From NCBI GenBank assembly GCA_032622095.1, contig CP136064.1, forward strand, positions 215,094,205 through 215,158,204: DNA of 64,000 bases, given 5' to 3'. Below, one piece after another: positions 1 through 11,239 of the stretch. The notes under the pieces are model-generated. The model saw only the letters and a program-made list of their open reading frames with translations, made no database searches and was not told where the DNA came from. Origin of the DNA: Siphonodentalium dalli (Eukaryota; Mollusca; Scaphopoda; Gadilida; Siphonodentaliidae). A program made the translations under genes and the position numbers. The first letter of the stretch is position 1, and the number at the start of each line of letters is the position of its first letter.

Positions 1-985
1 TGCTGCCCGCTTCCAGTTAAGTCACCGATCATGTGATCATGTGAAGACGGAGTTGTAATAATAGTAATAGCATGATTTTGTTGGGTTTCATGGTTTATTA
101 ACAGCCATCCATGAATGATTAACAGCCCTTAGGCCTATTTATAGCTGTCCTCGACTGCATCTCAGGCTGCTAACAGGCCCTCGGGCTGTTAATCATTCCT
201 GGGCCATTAATATACCAATAACATGATTTTTGAGGGTGTTATGGCAGGAATGATTAACATCCCGAGGCGTCTCGGGCCACTAATAGGCCCGAGGACTGAT
301 AATCATTCCTGGAGGGCCGTTAATATACCAATAACTTGATTTTGGAGGGCGTTATGGTTTATTAACGGCCCTCCAGAAATGATTAACAGCCCGAGGGGTT
401 CATTAAAGGCCCAAGACGAAGTCAAGGGCCTTTAATGGCTCAAGGGCTGTTAATCATTTCTGGAGGGCCGTTAATAAACCTAACGCCCGACAAAATCAAG
501 TTATTACTATTATTACCACTCTCTGAAATTTGTTGTCAAACTGGAAGCGGGCCATTAATATCGTTAACGCATAACTTCCGGTTTGATGCCGGGCGTTCAA
601 ACCGGAAGCGGGCCATTAATATCGTTAACGCATAACTTCCGGTTTGATGCCGGGTGTTATGACTTTTTACCATGCTGGTAAATTACTATTAATCTACTAG
701 AGAACGCCCTCTAAAGTGGTAATAATAAACCATGGAGCCGGACAAAATCATGTTATTACTATTATTACTACTCTGTCCTCATGTGATCACGTGATCGGTG
801 ACTTAACCTGGAAGCGGGCATTAATGAAAACAAAGCTTCATTAACGCCGCCCGCCCGCTTCCGGTCAACTTCACCTCAAAATTATGGAATCTTATCGTGT
901 GGGTAAAATACTGTTAATCTACTAGAGAATGCTCTCTAAAGTAGTAATAATAAACCATAACACCCTCCAAAATCATGTTATTGTG
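1..985. mobile_element. Foldback element with long terminal inverted repeats
   Basis: The first ~100 bases (GCCCGCTTCC, GTCACCGATCA, TAATAATAGTAATA, GGTTTATTA) reappear reverse-complemented at about 720-819, giving terminal inverted repeats of about 100 bp. The interior is itself a series of small palindromes built on GTTAATCATT, GGAGGGCCGTTAATA and ACTTCCGGTTTGATGCCGGG. A second piece of the same interior (CTACTAGAGAATGC) follows at 905-985. I see no coding potential. A shorter relative occurs near 45950-46340. The class is not known. Confidence 0.6.
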
Positions 986-1573
986 ATAATACTCAATTAT
1001 TATTATGAAAATCTAATCCAATTAATGATGGAAGAAATCATTCACAGCATTAACTTTTCGGCTGAAAATTATTTGATTCATTTTCAAAAGGTTGGAAAGC
1101 TGCTCAAATACATGTATAAGAATGTCACAAATTGCTGGAAATGACTTCAAATTTATTCACAACCATGTGAATCGCTAAACATCTGGACCCAAAATTCTCT
1201 TGGGTTTAGTTTCAAATAGTGGGTTGACAAGTTATTAGTTCCTGCTTGCCCAAGAAATACAGTGAGATTACAACAGGGATATCTCCAGTGAACAAGTGAA
1301 GTGAGACAATATTTGGACCAAAAACGATTTTGAGCCACAAACAAAAAATGAGCCAAATTGTGCAAAAGTCATAAAATTGTAGAATGAACTAAGTGAATGC
1401 TGTTCATTTTGACTGTTAACAAGAATTAACCAACAAGGAACAATCACCTATTGTTATATTATTCAGAGAAACTGGGGGGTGATAATTTCTATAACACCAA
1501 TATGCCTTTCAAAGACAAATAAAGTCCATATATAAGTTTGAAGATTTAACTCCATGTTCTCTATTTATTTCAG

Positions 1574-1661
1574 GAACTATGTGAATCCCTGCACGCTGAT
1601 TTGCTCGTTATTGACAGCATGCATGAACAGGACTACATCCACGGCCTCCTGAGCACTCTGG
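1574..1661 (+). CDS. C-type lectin gene 1, middle CTLD exon
   Basis: An 88-nt internal exon bounded by a tttcag acceptor and a gtaagg donor, entering in phase 0 and leaving in phase 1. It encodes ELCESLHADLLVIDSMHEQD and then YIHGLLSTL, the second helix region of a C-type lectin domain. Family hallmarks visible are the conserved Cys, the A-x-L-x-x-I strand and the following acidic/helical segment. It is nearly identical in length and sequence to 30188-30275 of gene 2. The preceding exon (signal peptide and first cysteines) is not found in 1-1573 and is presumed to lie left of the window. Joined to 5104-5335 it reads through in frame (STL-G-LGNKVLWIGG). The product should be a small secreted, calcium-dependent sugar-binding protein. 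Confidence 0.85.
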
Positions 1662-2349
1662 GTAAGGTTAGTTCAATAACAAGACAGTCAGTGACAGTTG
1701 AGAGGCTGATGAAAGATTGATATAAAATTCAAAATATATGTTATTTGATTATCATCATTACCAAGTGTAAATTTACAAAAAAAATTTTTTTAATTATAAT
1801 TCAATGGATTAAACAATGTGAAATGCTAACTAGAAACTTATATGCTATTAGTATGACATCTTTTCATCTTTCATTATTGAATAAATTAACTTAAGAGCAG
1901 GAAACAATTAAAAAATTCATTTTCCAAGACTTAAAGTGATGTGATACACTCCGATAGGGGGATCAAACATAGAAATGGAGAATAATTTGCTCAAATTAGT
2001 TATTTTTACAAATGTTATATCCAAATTGACACGCACACCATCAGTCTTTTATATTAATTAAATGAAATCTCAATGGCGAAATCGTTTGTGTTAGTTTATC
2101 GCCAATAGTTGCGTCCCGAATGAGATGTAAATATTTACAAATGCGCATTGTTCAGACGTTTTTTCCTGTGGAGTGATACAGTCGATTTGTTTGAAATTTT
2201 CGCCGATGTTAGTAGAATGCTACATTAATATTCCTCCATTTGGCATAGCGCCTGAGTACTAACTAATCAGTTTCACGCACCAAACAGTCGTCCATAATAT
2301 GTCTTTAATAGTGGCAATAATATAGACGTTTATCAGACAAGATTTTTAA

Positions 2350-2769
2350 ATTTTGGATAAAACATATGCCATATTATATACCATTTGAAAGAGGAAGCTC
2401 CAAAACATTGTATTATCAACTTATCCGGTGTAATAAACTGTGGATATGTTGTTTTTGTTGAGTTTTGTCATCAAGATTGAAGTAAAAAATAGTATTATTT
2501 TCAATGCAGGGGGAATAACTCTATATATTAAAGATAGAGTTCTTCCCCTTTCATTGAAAAAGTTTGAATTCTGTTGCATTCTGGGTTTCAGAGGGGGGAA
2601 GTCTTCAGCAGTTTTCTATTTCTCTGTGGGCATCTTCTGAGACACAGATGTTTCAAATAGTGATGAATTATAGTATTTTAATCATATTTTATGGCATAGA
2701 TTGTTATTAAAACAGTATATCAAGTCACTATAACAAAAATAATCGGAGACTCTAAAATTAAGTGGGCCT
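2350..2769. mobile_element. TTAA-target MITE, family 'AGGCCCACTTAA', left end diverged
   Basis: Shares the interior CCATATTATATACCATTTG, the paired tract around AACTCTATATATT, and the right end AATTAAGTGGGCCT|TTAA with copies at 21435, 34052, 37050 and 61370. The left inverted repeat cannot be recognised here. No coding capacity. Confidence 0.7.
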
Positions 2770-3376
2770 TTAAAGGGACCCAAGGCACTCACAGGAGTCT
2801 GTTAAAACATGATCATCAAGAAGAACATCAAGAAAGAGATCAACTTTGTTCTTATATTAATTATTGAAAGTTCTACAATAAAAGAAAATGGCATTTTGAA
2901 ACCATTGTTATGAAAACAAAACTTTTACTGTGATTTGTCAACAAAGATTGCTAATCGCGTAGTAAGTTTACTAGTAAATATTTCAGTCTAAATATTATTT
3001 TCAGAATAATTTTCAATGCTTGGACCTTTTCCAATGTTAAATATCAAGTTTTTATTAAACTTTGGTATCTTATTGGACTAATTGGACATTGATCGGTAAT
3101 GCTACTGTAATATTAATGTTTACATAACAATGGTTTTGATATGCGAAATATCATTATTAATAAGGAAAATGAGAACAAAGTCAATCTATTTTTAAATGTA
3201 CTTGTTGATGATAGTTGTTTCAGATAATTTATCATATTTCACATGAACCCACTTCAAAGGCCGGGTCCCTTTAGTCAATGTTATAGAGATCATCCGTACC
3301 CTAAACAAGGGCAGGGATGTGGCAACAAGGGGATTGGGGTATATCACACCTCCCCCAATTTTGGTCATAACTTTAA

Positions 3377-3822
3377 AGGAACTCATTCCGATTCGATGGT
3401 CCCCATATCATCAGATTCCAACAACAACAATTTTTGAAATAACGCTTCAGTTATCAGAATTGATTAATTGCCCAAAAATAATGCTAACCACCGTCAAATA
3501 TAGTATAGAATTTCCCAAAACGTGTTATTTATCAACATTTTGTTCAATGAAATTTGGCCAGATTGTCAAATATATAACACCCAAAGTCACTCGATTTTAG
3601 AGTTATCCATCTTCATCTAGAATTTGGTCTGATGCCGTAGGCTTGACGAATATTTGCCAGGCCGCCAAAAATTACATATCTCGGGAAATAACAAATTTCA
3701 AAAATCGACATCTGATCACTCTTGAGTTTTGACGGTTGGGTTCCTTGACTCAAATCAAATATCATTTACCCCGAAGCCAAAGAAATAGTAATTTTGGGAG
3801 CGTTAATTCAGATTATGCATCT
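3377..3822. mobile_element. TTAA-target element, family 'AGGTACTCAATC'
   Basis: The boundaries are shown by unit 2, which has an uninterrupted TTTAAGCATTTGG at 33981-33993. Here the same site reads TTTAA-element-TTTAAGCATTTGG, so TTAA (3373-3376 and 3823-3826) was duplicated. Relatives are at 29493-29927, 43097-43507 and 60617-61096, the last with clear ends AGGTACTCAATC...GATTGAGTACCT. Non-coding. Confidence 0.75.
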
Positions 3823-4033
3823 TTAAGCATTTGGAAATTTCATTCCTGAATCAACAACAGATGGATTTTTTTATGTTATAAGATAAGCTTAAATTATAAT
3901 GACAGTTTGATTTTTTTATGTTATAAGATAAGCTTAAATTATAATGATAGTTCGATTTTTCAACTAAAATATTCAGTATAAAGTAGGAAAAGTTTTCATA
4001 ATTTAGTAAAGTTTGAGTCACAAATGACCAAGC

Positions 4034-4494
4034 CTTGAAATATTGTGCATGTCATTTGGAGAATGAGGTCCCCAGCGGATGAATTTAGTGATGCTACCCC
4101 ACACAGCAGGCTAGAATCACCAAATTTACTCTTGGGAGATCTTATATATTCTGCTTTGTATAGGCCGCATCATCTAAAAAGTGTCTATATAGTTTCAAAC
4201 TAATATTGTTTTAGCTACCTTATCGCTTCTGTTCAGTTTCTATACTCCCTAATTTGCAGAAGATAAATTGCATAATCAGGGTGACTAATGGGTGAACATC
4301 ACCAACTTCATCTGGGGAACTTTAATCTGATCCTAGGTCTCCCGTAACAGTTGAGGCTTAAGCAGAATGAGGTTCCCAGAGGGTGAATTTGGTGACGTTA
4401 TCAGTGATGCTAGCCCGCAGTGCAGGATAGTGTCACTAAATTCACCCGCTGGGGACATCATTCTGCAAATGTCAGACATACTATTTCAAGGCTT
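4034..4494. mobile_element. Foldback element, family 'AAGCCTTGAAATA', enlarged copy
   Basis: Begins AAGCCTTGAAATATTG and ends CTATTTCAAGGCTTG, with internal repeats of GAATGAGGTCCCCAG and the matching CTGGGGAC...CATTCTGC. It is larger than the ~150-bp basic copy at 6148. A shorter form occupies the equivalent place in unit 2 (34968-35090), so an ancestor was present before the duplication. Confidence 0.7.
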
Positions 4495-5103
4495 GCAAAT
4501 GCCATTCAGTTGGAAACTGTCCAACCATAGAGGCTGATAGGTTAGAAATTTCCCGCAGTTGGAAAATCTGTAAATCTAATATTACCAAAATAAGCTTTGC
4601 TAAATTGTCTCAATGCCTTTGCAGTGTGTACAGCTGAAAATCATACCAAGTTTGTTAAATCATTATTGCCAAGAAGAACATTAAAAAAATAGAAGGAATT
4701 TGTTCTTTATTTTCATTATCAATAACTCTCCAGTGATGAGTGATTCCACATGTTGAAATCAATATTTGTAAACACACACTGTAACAGCATAGTGCATTAT
4801 TGTTAACCATATAATACAGACAACGTTTATAATTATCAGATACAGGGTGCTGCATATTTCCTCACTAAATTACTCAAGTCATCTTACATTATTTTCTTGG
4901 TATTAAAAACAAAAGAAAACATAACTTTGCATAAATTTCTGGCAAATACCATAATGAGAAAAAGTTTGACACCTTCAGAAGAAAGTATGTTTTTAGTTGA
5001 CATAAGCTGATAATCTGTTATTCGCACATGTTGTTATTTGATCGGTGGAATTGCCTTGACGGCCTTTAACAGAGGAAATTATGCTATCAAATCTATTCTA
5101 CAG

Positions 5104-5335
5104 GACTAGGCAATAAGGTCCTATGGATTGGTGGAAGTGATCGCCAGTCAGAGGGAAATTGGGTGTGGCAGGTAAGAACAGGGGACGAGCCAATGCATTT
5201 TACATTCTGGAATCCTGGACAGCCGGACAATGGAGGTGCCAGTGGAGAAGACTGCTTGGTATTACAGTTTGTTAGTTCTGGGAGATGGAACGACTATCCC
5301 TGTGGTAATGAATATGGTTTCATCTGTGAAATAAA
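5104..5335 (+). CDS. C-type lectin gene 1, carbohydrate-recognition exon (QPD type)
   Basis: A 232-nt exon (acag acceptor, gtgagt donor, phase 1 in and phase 2 out) encoding GLGNKVLWIGGSDRQSEGNW followed by about 57 residues that end in FICEIK. The motifs are the core of a C-type lectin domain: WIGG, a QPD tripeptide in place of EPN, GEDC supplying the third calcium-ligand acid, RWNDYPC with the WND motif, and the final cysteine in ICE. All side chains expected at calcium site 2 are present (Q, D, E, N, D), so sugar binding should be intact. From the family, QPD favours galactose-type and EPN mannose-type ligands. The TGA one base after the donor is not used if the intron is spliced: the last exon at 19117 continues the frame. 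Two residues longer than the gene 2 counterpart. Confidence 0.9.
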
Positions 5336-5401
5336 GTGAGTGATCTGTGAATTTATATATATAATAATGAAGATCATCATGACATAAAATATATTCTACA
5401 G

Positions 5402-5614
5402 GGTTGGGCAATACTTTATTTTTGACAGCTGGAAGTGATCTGCAGTCAGAGAGTCATTGGGGTTGGCATACACAGAAAGGGGAGGAGTTGATGCAGTTTA
5501 AATTCTGGGCCCCTGGGCAACCGGACAATCGACATGGAGAAAACTGTATGACTGTACAGTGGGAGATGGAACGATTATAACTGTGATGAAAAACAATGAT
5601 TTGTGTATGAAGAT
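5402..5614 (+). pseudogene. Decayed second carbohydrate-recognition exon (unit 1)
   Basis: Starting 66 bp after the working exon, behind another acag, the sequence again reads GLGN, TAGSD, ESHWGW, FKFW, QPDN and GENC. It then loses about 11 nt before the WND region. The GRWNDYNCDEK segment continues in another frame and is followed by a stop. It is a relic of an exon duplication. A more decayed copy sits at the same place in unit 2, so it arose before the units were duplicated. Confidence 0.8.
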
Positions 5615-6147
5615 CCAGCGATTGTTAGGGAGACATGGATATGGTCACATGGGGGTTTGGTAAAAAATGTCAACAGTTGGAACTGTCATACCTGACATAG
5701 CATATAAGTTGAAATTGTTCTTATTGTTTGAGTTTACAGCCAGTAATTAGTGGGTAATTTGTTGTTTTTGGATCCAACAGTAATATAGTTTCCTACTTTT
5801 GTTCTAATATGGCCATCAGTTGGAAATTTACCAACCTAATGCGGGTGGCTGGTTGTATATTCCCACCAGTTCGAACGTTTAAGGTGCCAATTGGAAGGGG
5901 GCACAGTTGGAAATTTCAAGGTGGACCCGGCCCCCCCCCCCCACCCTGCCGCAATGGAGACCCTCTAATCATGCCCCTCGGAACAGTGGTAGAGGGAGAT
6001 TTCTCTCTTAAATACCAAAAACATGTATGTCATTTTCCCCTCATTGTTTACCTGGGAGCTGGGTGTACACGTGTCTTCTCTATGTTGTTACTGTAAGCAA
6101 AATCCAAACAGAAAAGAAATAATACATATCAATGTAACGAAACTAAA

Positions 6148-6297
6148 AAGCCTTGAAATAGTGAGCCTGTCATTTGCAGAATGAGGTCCCCAGAGGGTGA
6201 ATTTGGTGATGCTAGCCCGCTGTGCGGGATAGCATCACTAAATTCACCCTCTGGGAACCTCATTCTGCAAATGACAGGCTCACTATTTCAAGGCTTG
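6148..6297. mobile_element. Foldback MITE, family 'AAGCCTTGAAATA', intact copy
   Basis: A nearly perfect palindrome: AAGCCTTGAAATAGTGAGCC on the left is matched by GGCTCACTATTTCAAGGCTT on the right, around a short loop. It is flanked by a 9-bp direct repeat, GAAACTAAA (6139-6147 and 6298-6306). Unit 2 has the empty site near 38667 (AATGAAACTAAGTTGC), so it was inserted after the duplication. Confidence 0.85.
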
Positions 6298-6719
6298 GAA
6301 ACTAAAAACATTAAAGTTGCCCTGTCTCTGTTTGCAAAACTTTTAGGAAATACTACAAGAAAAATCCATGAAACTCATTTTGAAGGCACAATCATGTTCA
6401 TTGTTATCCCCCAAAAAGAGTGGAGAACCATCTGGTGTACAAGAATCTTAAATTGTTAAAAGACGTATTTTCATTTAAAAAACATAAACACATCGCAGCA
6501 GAATAATAGTCTATCCCACAGTTTGTAGACAAAGGTGACACCAGTGGGGGGAAGGGGTCAGGGGGCTATAGCTCCGTGTCGGGGGTGGGTTATCCCATAA
6601 TCCTGGGAAATGTTCGTGTAAACCATATGGTGATTTGTACTGATTCTTACAGGCACTAACTGATGGTAGAGTGTGTGTGATTATATCCCCATGACCAGAG
6701 GACATAGTGGGTATACATG

Positions 6720-7065
6720 TACTGGATTACATGCATCTGATCCTCCTTCCATCCGGGCAGATATCTCAACTACCGGTTATTGGATCTCAATGGAATTTGG
6801 TTATGGATGTTCACTACTATGAGGACATTCAGTGGAATGTTTAATCGTTTTATTTTCGCATTTTTCCTTCTAGAATTATTCATCTTTGTTTATCTGGAAA
6901 TGTTGGTTTTTTTGTACGTCCGAGTAAATATCTCAGCCTCAGGTTGTCAGATCTCAATGAAATTTGGTATGGATGTTCACTACTATGAGGAAATATAGAG
7001 GAGTGTACAACTGTTTTGTTCAAGTTTTCCATTCTAGAATTACTCATCTTTGTTTATCTGAAATT
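6720..7065. repeat. Tandem repeat of ~155 bp, 'ATCTCAAT-AAATTTGG' type
   Basis: Two diverged units contain ATCTCAATGRAATTTGGT, GGATGTTCACTACTATGAGG and TTCTAGAATTATTCATCTTTG. A related array lies at 27515-28160. Short reading frames here are not genes. Confidence 0.6.
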
Positions 7066-7069
7066 TGAA

Positions 7070-7652
7070 TTTTTTTATCCATCTACCTGATTATGTCAGT
7101 TATAGGTATGCCCACATTAGGTGGTAAGCCACATGGGGGTATGCACAGAGTGAAAGCCCAGCTATTGTTGTAATATAATTACCAATGGGTTCTGGTATTG
7201 CATAAGCCTTCTCTCTAAATGTGATACTGTTCCCCTTTTTTTTGTCATGGAGAAGTTACTCCTCCAGGAGTCCTGCTAATACAATATTGGACTTGTCCAA
7301 ATAGTAAAACGTTGTCATTTGAAGGAATATCTCTTCCATGACTGAAGCTTCCTGAATTTTGCGAAAACCCTGTTCCAATGCATTCTCTTATATATGCGAG
7401 TCTCTCATAGGGAATCTCATCGGACAATTGAAGGTAAGCAACACCGAGCCCATAGTTAGTATTATGATTGAGACATTTAACCCAATAGGCAATGTACTGG
7501 ACGTCTTCATGCCAACATGTGCAATGCACTGTCATTAAGAATATGCTTAGATGTGATACCATACAACAATGACAGTAGATGCGTACAGACACGCTTTGAA
7601 TGATAGAGTCAACAATTACTTTAACTTTCTTTGGCCAACCTGATAACTGGGA
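7070..7652. other. Intron sequence, MITE fragment only
   Basis: Contains a partial inverted copy of the 'TTCTCTTATATATG' family at about 7325-7420 (TCCATGACTGAAGC, GCGAAAACCCTGTTCC). Nothing else is recognised. Confidence 0.4.
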
Positions 7653-7660
7653 CCTGTATC

Positions 7661-8769
7661 TAGGGCTGCACGGTATCCACCTTCACAATACCGACTACGG
7701 TATTAAAATCAATACCGCGGTATGACTAAATACCGTCAAAAATAATGTCCAAACATTTTGCTAGTTAAGACCCTTTGCAACATGCAGTACGGAATTCAAT
7801 ATTCACGTGTGAATGCAGTGTCACGCGGGCACGCGAAAAGAAGACAACGCAATGCATGTCGCGTGTGATTTTAACAATATGTGGGGTTCTACTGACGTCG
7901 CTTTATATGCAAAAAAACAAAAAACAAGTAATTAGTTCACAATTTTTATTTCATAACAAAGCATATTATTAAAACAAAACAGTAAATTACATGTTTGCCA
8001 CGAGAAACAACAACATATTGACCTTTTCTGGTTTCAGGCATTAACGCTTCGGTGCAAAAATCTGTCCCGACTTGCTCAGAAGGCACACTTGTGACACATA
8101 TACAGAGATATTTTCGCGCGAATTCGGATAATGTTGGATATTATTTGCAATTCATTTTCCACCACTCCAATGGATTGTCGTCAAATTGATATGTCTCTTG
8201 GTTTGTTTTCTAAAGAATTATACCATGAGGGGATTTAAGTCCAGCTTATACTAAAAAGGTCCCCAAGCAATACGTATTTATCCGTGGTGTCTCGATATTG
8301 GATAAACATTAGCATTAAAACAATTGTGAGAGTATAGTTTACATTTCATAATTGTATGGATGGCGACCTAGTCTAATTATTGCTTTGTGTACGCTAATTT
8401 GAACTGCATATGAGACGACTATAAACACACATCCATCAGCGTACTGCGTACAACGTGTTGGCACTGCCTTTGTGATAATTGATTTTCGCACTTTGCTGCA
8501 GTTATGCTTTGGGCGACTGGCTCATTATCGTCTCGTCTCGCTGGTTCTCGTTTCGTCTCGCTATTTCTCGTTCTCGTTCATTACTTACAGGCACGCTTTA
8601 GTGCATCAGAATATGTATTTTATTGACATTTGCTGTCATAATACCGACTAAAAGAAGAAAATATAGTGTGCGGCGGTATACCGACTATTCAAGAAATCCA
8701 ATACCGACTACACGGTATTAAAAACAAAACCGCGGTATGACTAAATACCGAAAAAACCGTGAAGCCCTA
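7661..8769. mobile_element. Non-autonomous hAT-type element, 1.1 kb
   Basis: Terminal inverted repeats TAGGGCTGCACGGT and ACCGTGAAGCCCTA (one mismatch), flanked by the 8-bp direct repeat CCTGTATC (7653-7660 and 8770-8777). The 8-bp target duplication and TAGGG end are typical of hAT transposons. The ends are rich in TACCG/CGGTAT repeats, and a TCTCG-rich stretch lies near 8530-8580. No transposase reading frame. Confidence 0.85.
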
Positions 8770-8779
8770 CCTGTATCTA

Positions 8780-9359
8780 GTATATTCGGTATGTCATATA
8801 TGTGTTATGTAGATCATAACACAATCAAACAATCACCATATTGGGTAATTACTTGTAATTAGATCAAGATCGAAAAGCCGAAAGGAACAAATTGCAAACA
8901 CAGGAAAAAAAACGTGTTTTCTTGACCTATGACCCACCCATGCACCCCGGCCCTGTGTAAGAAATTTTTCTGCAAATCCCCCCTCTGCTAGTAATAGTAT
9001 GTGGGTTTACTAGCAAAAAATACAGCTAAAGTTCGAATTTGGGCTCTGTCCACCAATTTTTAGCAGAGTCATGCCCATTTTTTGTGGAATTTGCACTCAA
9101 TTTTCATTTCTGAATGAAAACTTTAGTAAGTCTAAACTGAATGGAATCAAATTTGGTATGTGAATTTACTAGCCCAAAATACAGGCCAAGTTCGAAGCCT
9201 GCAAATTTTGACTACAGTTAGGGCCCTTTCTTACCACAGGCATACTTTGTCATGCCTAGTGATGCTCTTGTTGGAATCTTACTTAGTACATGCAAAGTAA
9301 CATAGAAAATGATGTGATCGAAATTGTAGTGTTTTCATCTATATCTATATTTGCAAATG
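8780..9359. other. Intron sequence with 'GAATGAAA' repeat
   Basis: 9000-9260 resembles 34560-34890 (CTGAACTGAATGGA, AAATTTGGTATGTGA, CTAGCCCAAAATAC). It is a dispersed repeat with no coding potential. Confidence 0.45.
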
Positions 9360-10348
9360 TTTGTCTATCTGTCTGTCTGTCTGTCTGTGTTCTATAGAAA
9401 TTCACAGGGGACCATCTAGATGATACCAAAGGGGTCTACTAGGGGTAACTTTTTACGAGAAAGATAATGGTTCGGGTTAGAATTTTCTAAAGTTACGCCA
9501 TTGTTGTCAGGGGCAGAAAAGGGGAGGGGCAGAATTTGTTTTTGTCGCCGATTGCCACGAAAATTACATATAATCATCCCCATGATATGAAGAATCTAAT
9601 GGTGTGGTTAAATTATGTTAAAAGTGGCGTCGTTCGAGTCAGGTATGCACGGAAGGGGAGAGGGGCACCAAAATTGATAAAACTAATTTTAGCGCCGATT
9701 TCCACCAAATTGATATATTTCTTCATGATACAAGGAATCTAATTGTGCGATTTAACGGTGCTAAATTGTTGTCGTTTGGATGAGAGATTGGGAGGGGGTG
9801 GGCACTAAATTGGATAAGAATGGGTTTAGTCGCCGATTGCCACCACACTTATCCAAAATCATCCCCATGGTATGAGGAGTCTAATGGTGTGGCTTAAATC
9901 TGTCAAAACTGGCCTCATTCATGTCAGGGGTGCACTGAAAGGGAGGGCACCAAAATTGATACACAATATTTTTAGCGCCAATTTCCACAAAATTGATACA
10001 CGTTCTTATCCAAGGAAGCTAATCGTGTGATTTAAAGACGCCATATTGGTGCTGTTTGCGTGAGAGATTCACCAAATTTGATAAGAACTTGTTTAGTCGC
10101 CGATTAGCACCAAACTTATAAATAATCATCTCCATGATATCAGGAGTGTAATTGTGTGGTCTAATGATGTCACAAGTGGGGCCATTCCATTTAGTGGTGC
10201 ATAGAGGTGAGAGGGATACAAAAAATGATAACAATATGTTTAGTGCCGATTTACACCAGATTGATACATATACTTCTCCGTGATATGAGGAATCTAATCG
10301 TGTGGTTTAGATACACCAAATTGGTGCCCTTTGGGTGAGAGATATGGT
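9360..10348. repeat. Tandem repeat module A, ~145-bp monomers
   Basis: Starts with a (TCTG)n run at 9363-9387, then about six diverged monomers containing GTCGCCGATTGCCACC or AGCGCCGATTTCCACC, followed by CCATGATATGAGGA and TGTGGTTTAAA. Monomers alternate in two types, giving a ~280-bp dimer. The same module in the same orientation is at 16750-17690, so it flanks the palindrome as direct repeats. Confidence 0.65.
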
Positions 10349-10931
10349 AGTCCAGGAGATATTGGTCGACCTCTGCACCCCCCCCCCCCAGGACTTAACT
10401 TCACCCAACTAATTTTCTTCCTTAAGGTCTCCTCTAATTTTTTTCACTTGTTAACAAGAACAAAAAAGTTGCCGCAGAGACTCCAGACAAGATGGCGTCC
10501 ATCATGGCAGCCATTTTTTTTAAATGCACCAGGTCTCTTTGATTGCCGTTATAGTAAAGACGATGTCACATGCCGTCTTGTTTTCCGCTCGATTCGTTAT
10601 GCTAATATACAACCCTTACAAATTAGCCAAAAATCCGACAAAATGGCCGCCGAAATGTGAAAATATGCTATTTTTCTGACATGTTACCCCCTTTCGTTTG
10701 TCTCTGTGGGAAAATGTTGGCATCTTTGTGCCATGTTATACATTTATCATATAGAGGAGTCATTGGCGACCACATGGGGTCTATAATATACATTCATTGC
10801 GGGATATTTTTGTCCGATATCACGTTTTCCCAAATGCCGGTATCATACATGTAGGTCAAAGCCGAATATCCGTTAATAACGCGATGTTATGTTTGGAATC
10901 AATGAATGTTGTTGCTATTATAACAACACCC

Positions 10932-11239
10932 GGGGGGCCTCGGTGGCTCAATCGGTTAGGGGTACAACTCCAAGCCGTTTCGCCTTCCAGCGCTGGCGAT
11001 AAGGGTTCAAATCCACATGTTTCCATCGTGGACTTTGTAACTCGAAATCGTTATCTGGGAAAGTTGCCAGTTACTTGCCGATGGCCGGTGGTTTGCCGCA
11101 CATGGTCGACGAGTTTATCAGCCATTGAAATCACTGTTAGATTAGCCGTAAGTGTGCGGATTTCCTCCACCATTACAACTGGCAATGTCGTGATATGGCC
11201 TTAGTGGCTAAAGCGACATAAAACCCTAATCAATCAATC
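10932..11239 (+). mobile_element. tRNA-derived SINE
   Basis: Begins GGGGGGCCTCGGTGGCTCAA. An RNA polymerase III A box (TGGCTCAATCGG, 10944-10955) and B box (GGTTCAAATCC, 11004-11014) are spaced as in a tRNA. The 3' end reads GACATAAAACCCTAATCAAT with an (ATCA)n tail. It is flanked by the 12-bp direct repeat ATAACAACACCC (10920-10931 and 11240-11251). It is a SINE, not a functional tRNA gene, because the body continues ~230 bp past the tRNA-like head. The empty site is in the other palindrome arm near 16117-16131. Confidence 0.9.

Larger units (their letters stand above)
1662..5103 (+). other. Intron of lectin gene 1, with several insertions
   Basis: A 3.4-kb intron with GT/AG ends. It carries a left-diverged TTAA element (2350-2769), a TTAA element (3377-3822), a 48-bp tandem duplication at 3855-3955 and a foldback block (4034-4494). 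The remainder is AT-rich, and parts of it align with the equivalent intron of gene 2. Confidence 0.7.
985..6448 (+). repeat. Segmental duplication, lectin unit 1
   Basis: This block aligns in the same orientation with 29963-38802. Shared landmarks in order are: AT-rich intron sequence, the 88-nt lectin exon, intron sequence with ACAAGGGCAG, a tract starting TTCAGTTGGAAACTGTCC, the carbohydrate-recognition exon, the decayed second exon, GATATGGCCATCA, and TTTGCAAAACTTT. Differences in length are mostly due to transposons present in one unit only. The duplication probably extends left of the window, because unit 2 has one more upstream exon. Confidence 0.85.

Noticed and set aside
3192-3600. 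Overlapping frames at the ACAAGGGCAG tract as a lectin exon
   Set aside because: The same tract in unit 2 is not conserved in frame, and no splice sites fit.
5809-6459. Two 92-95 codon frames after lectin unit 1
   Set aside because: One crosses a poly-C tract and shared non-coding sequence, the other reads through the foldback MITE at 6148.
7245-7592. 115-codon minus-strand reading frame
   Set aside because: Includes a MITE fragment (its LAYIRECIG part recurs wherever that family occurs) and has no domain.
10932-11015. tRNA gene
   Set aside because: A and B boxes are present, but the sequence is the head of a SINE with direct repeats and an (ATCA)n tail, and it lacks a clean acceptor stem and 3' end.
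10797-11204. 135-codon plus-strand reading frame
   Set aside because: Most of it is the SINE body read in one frame.
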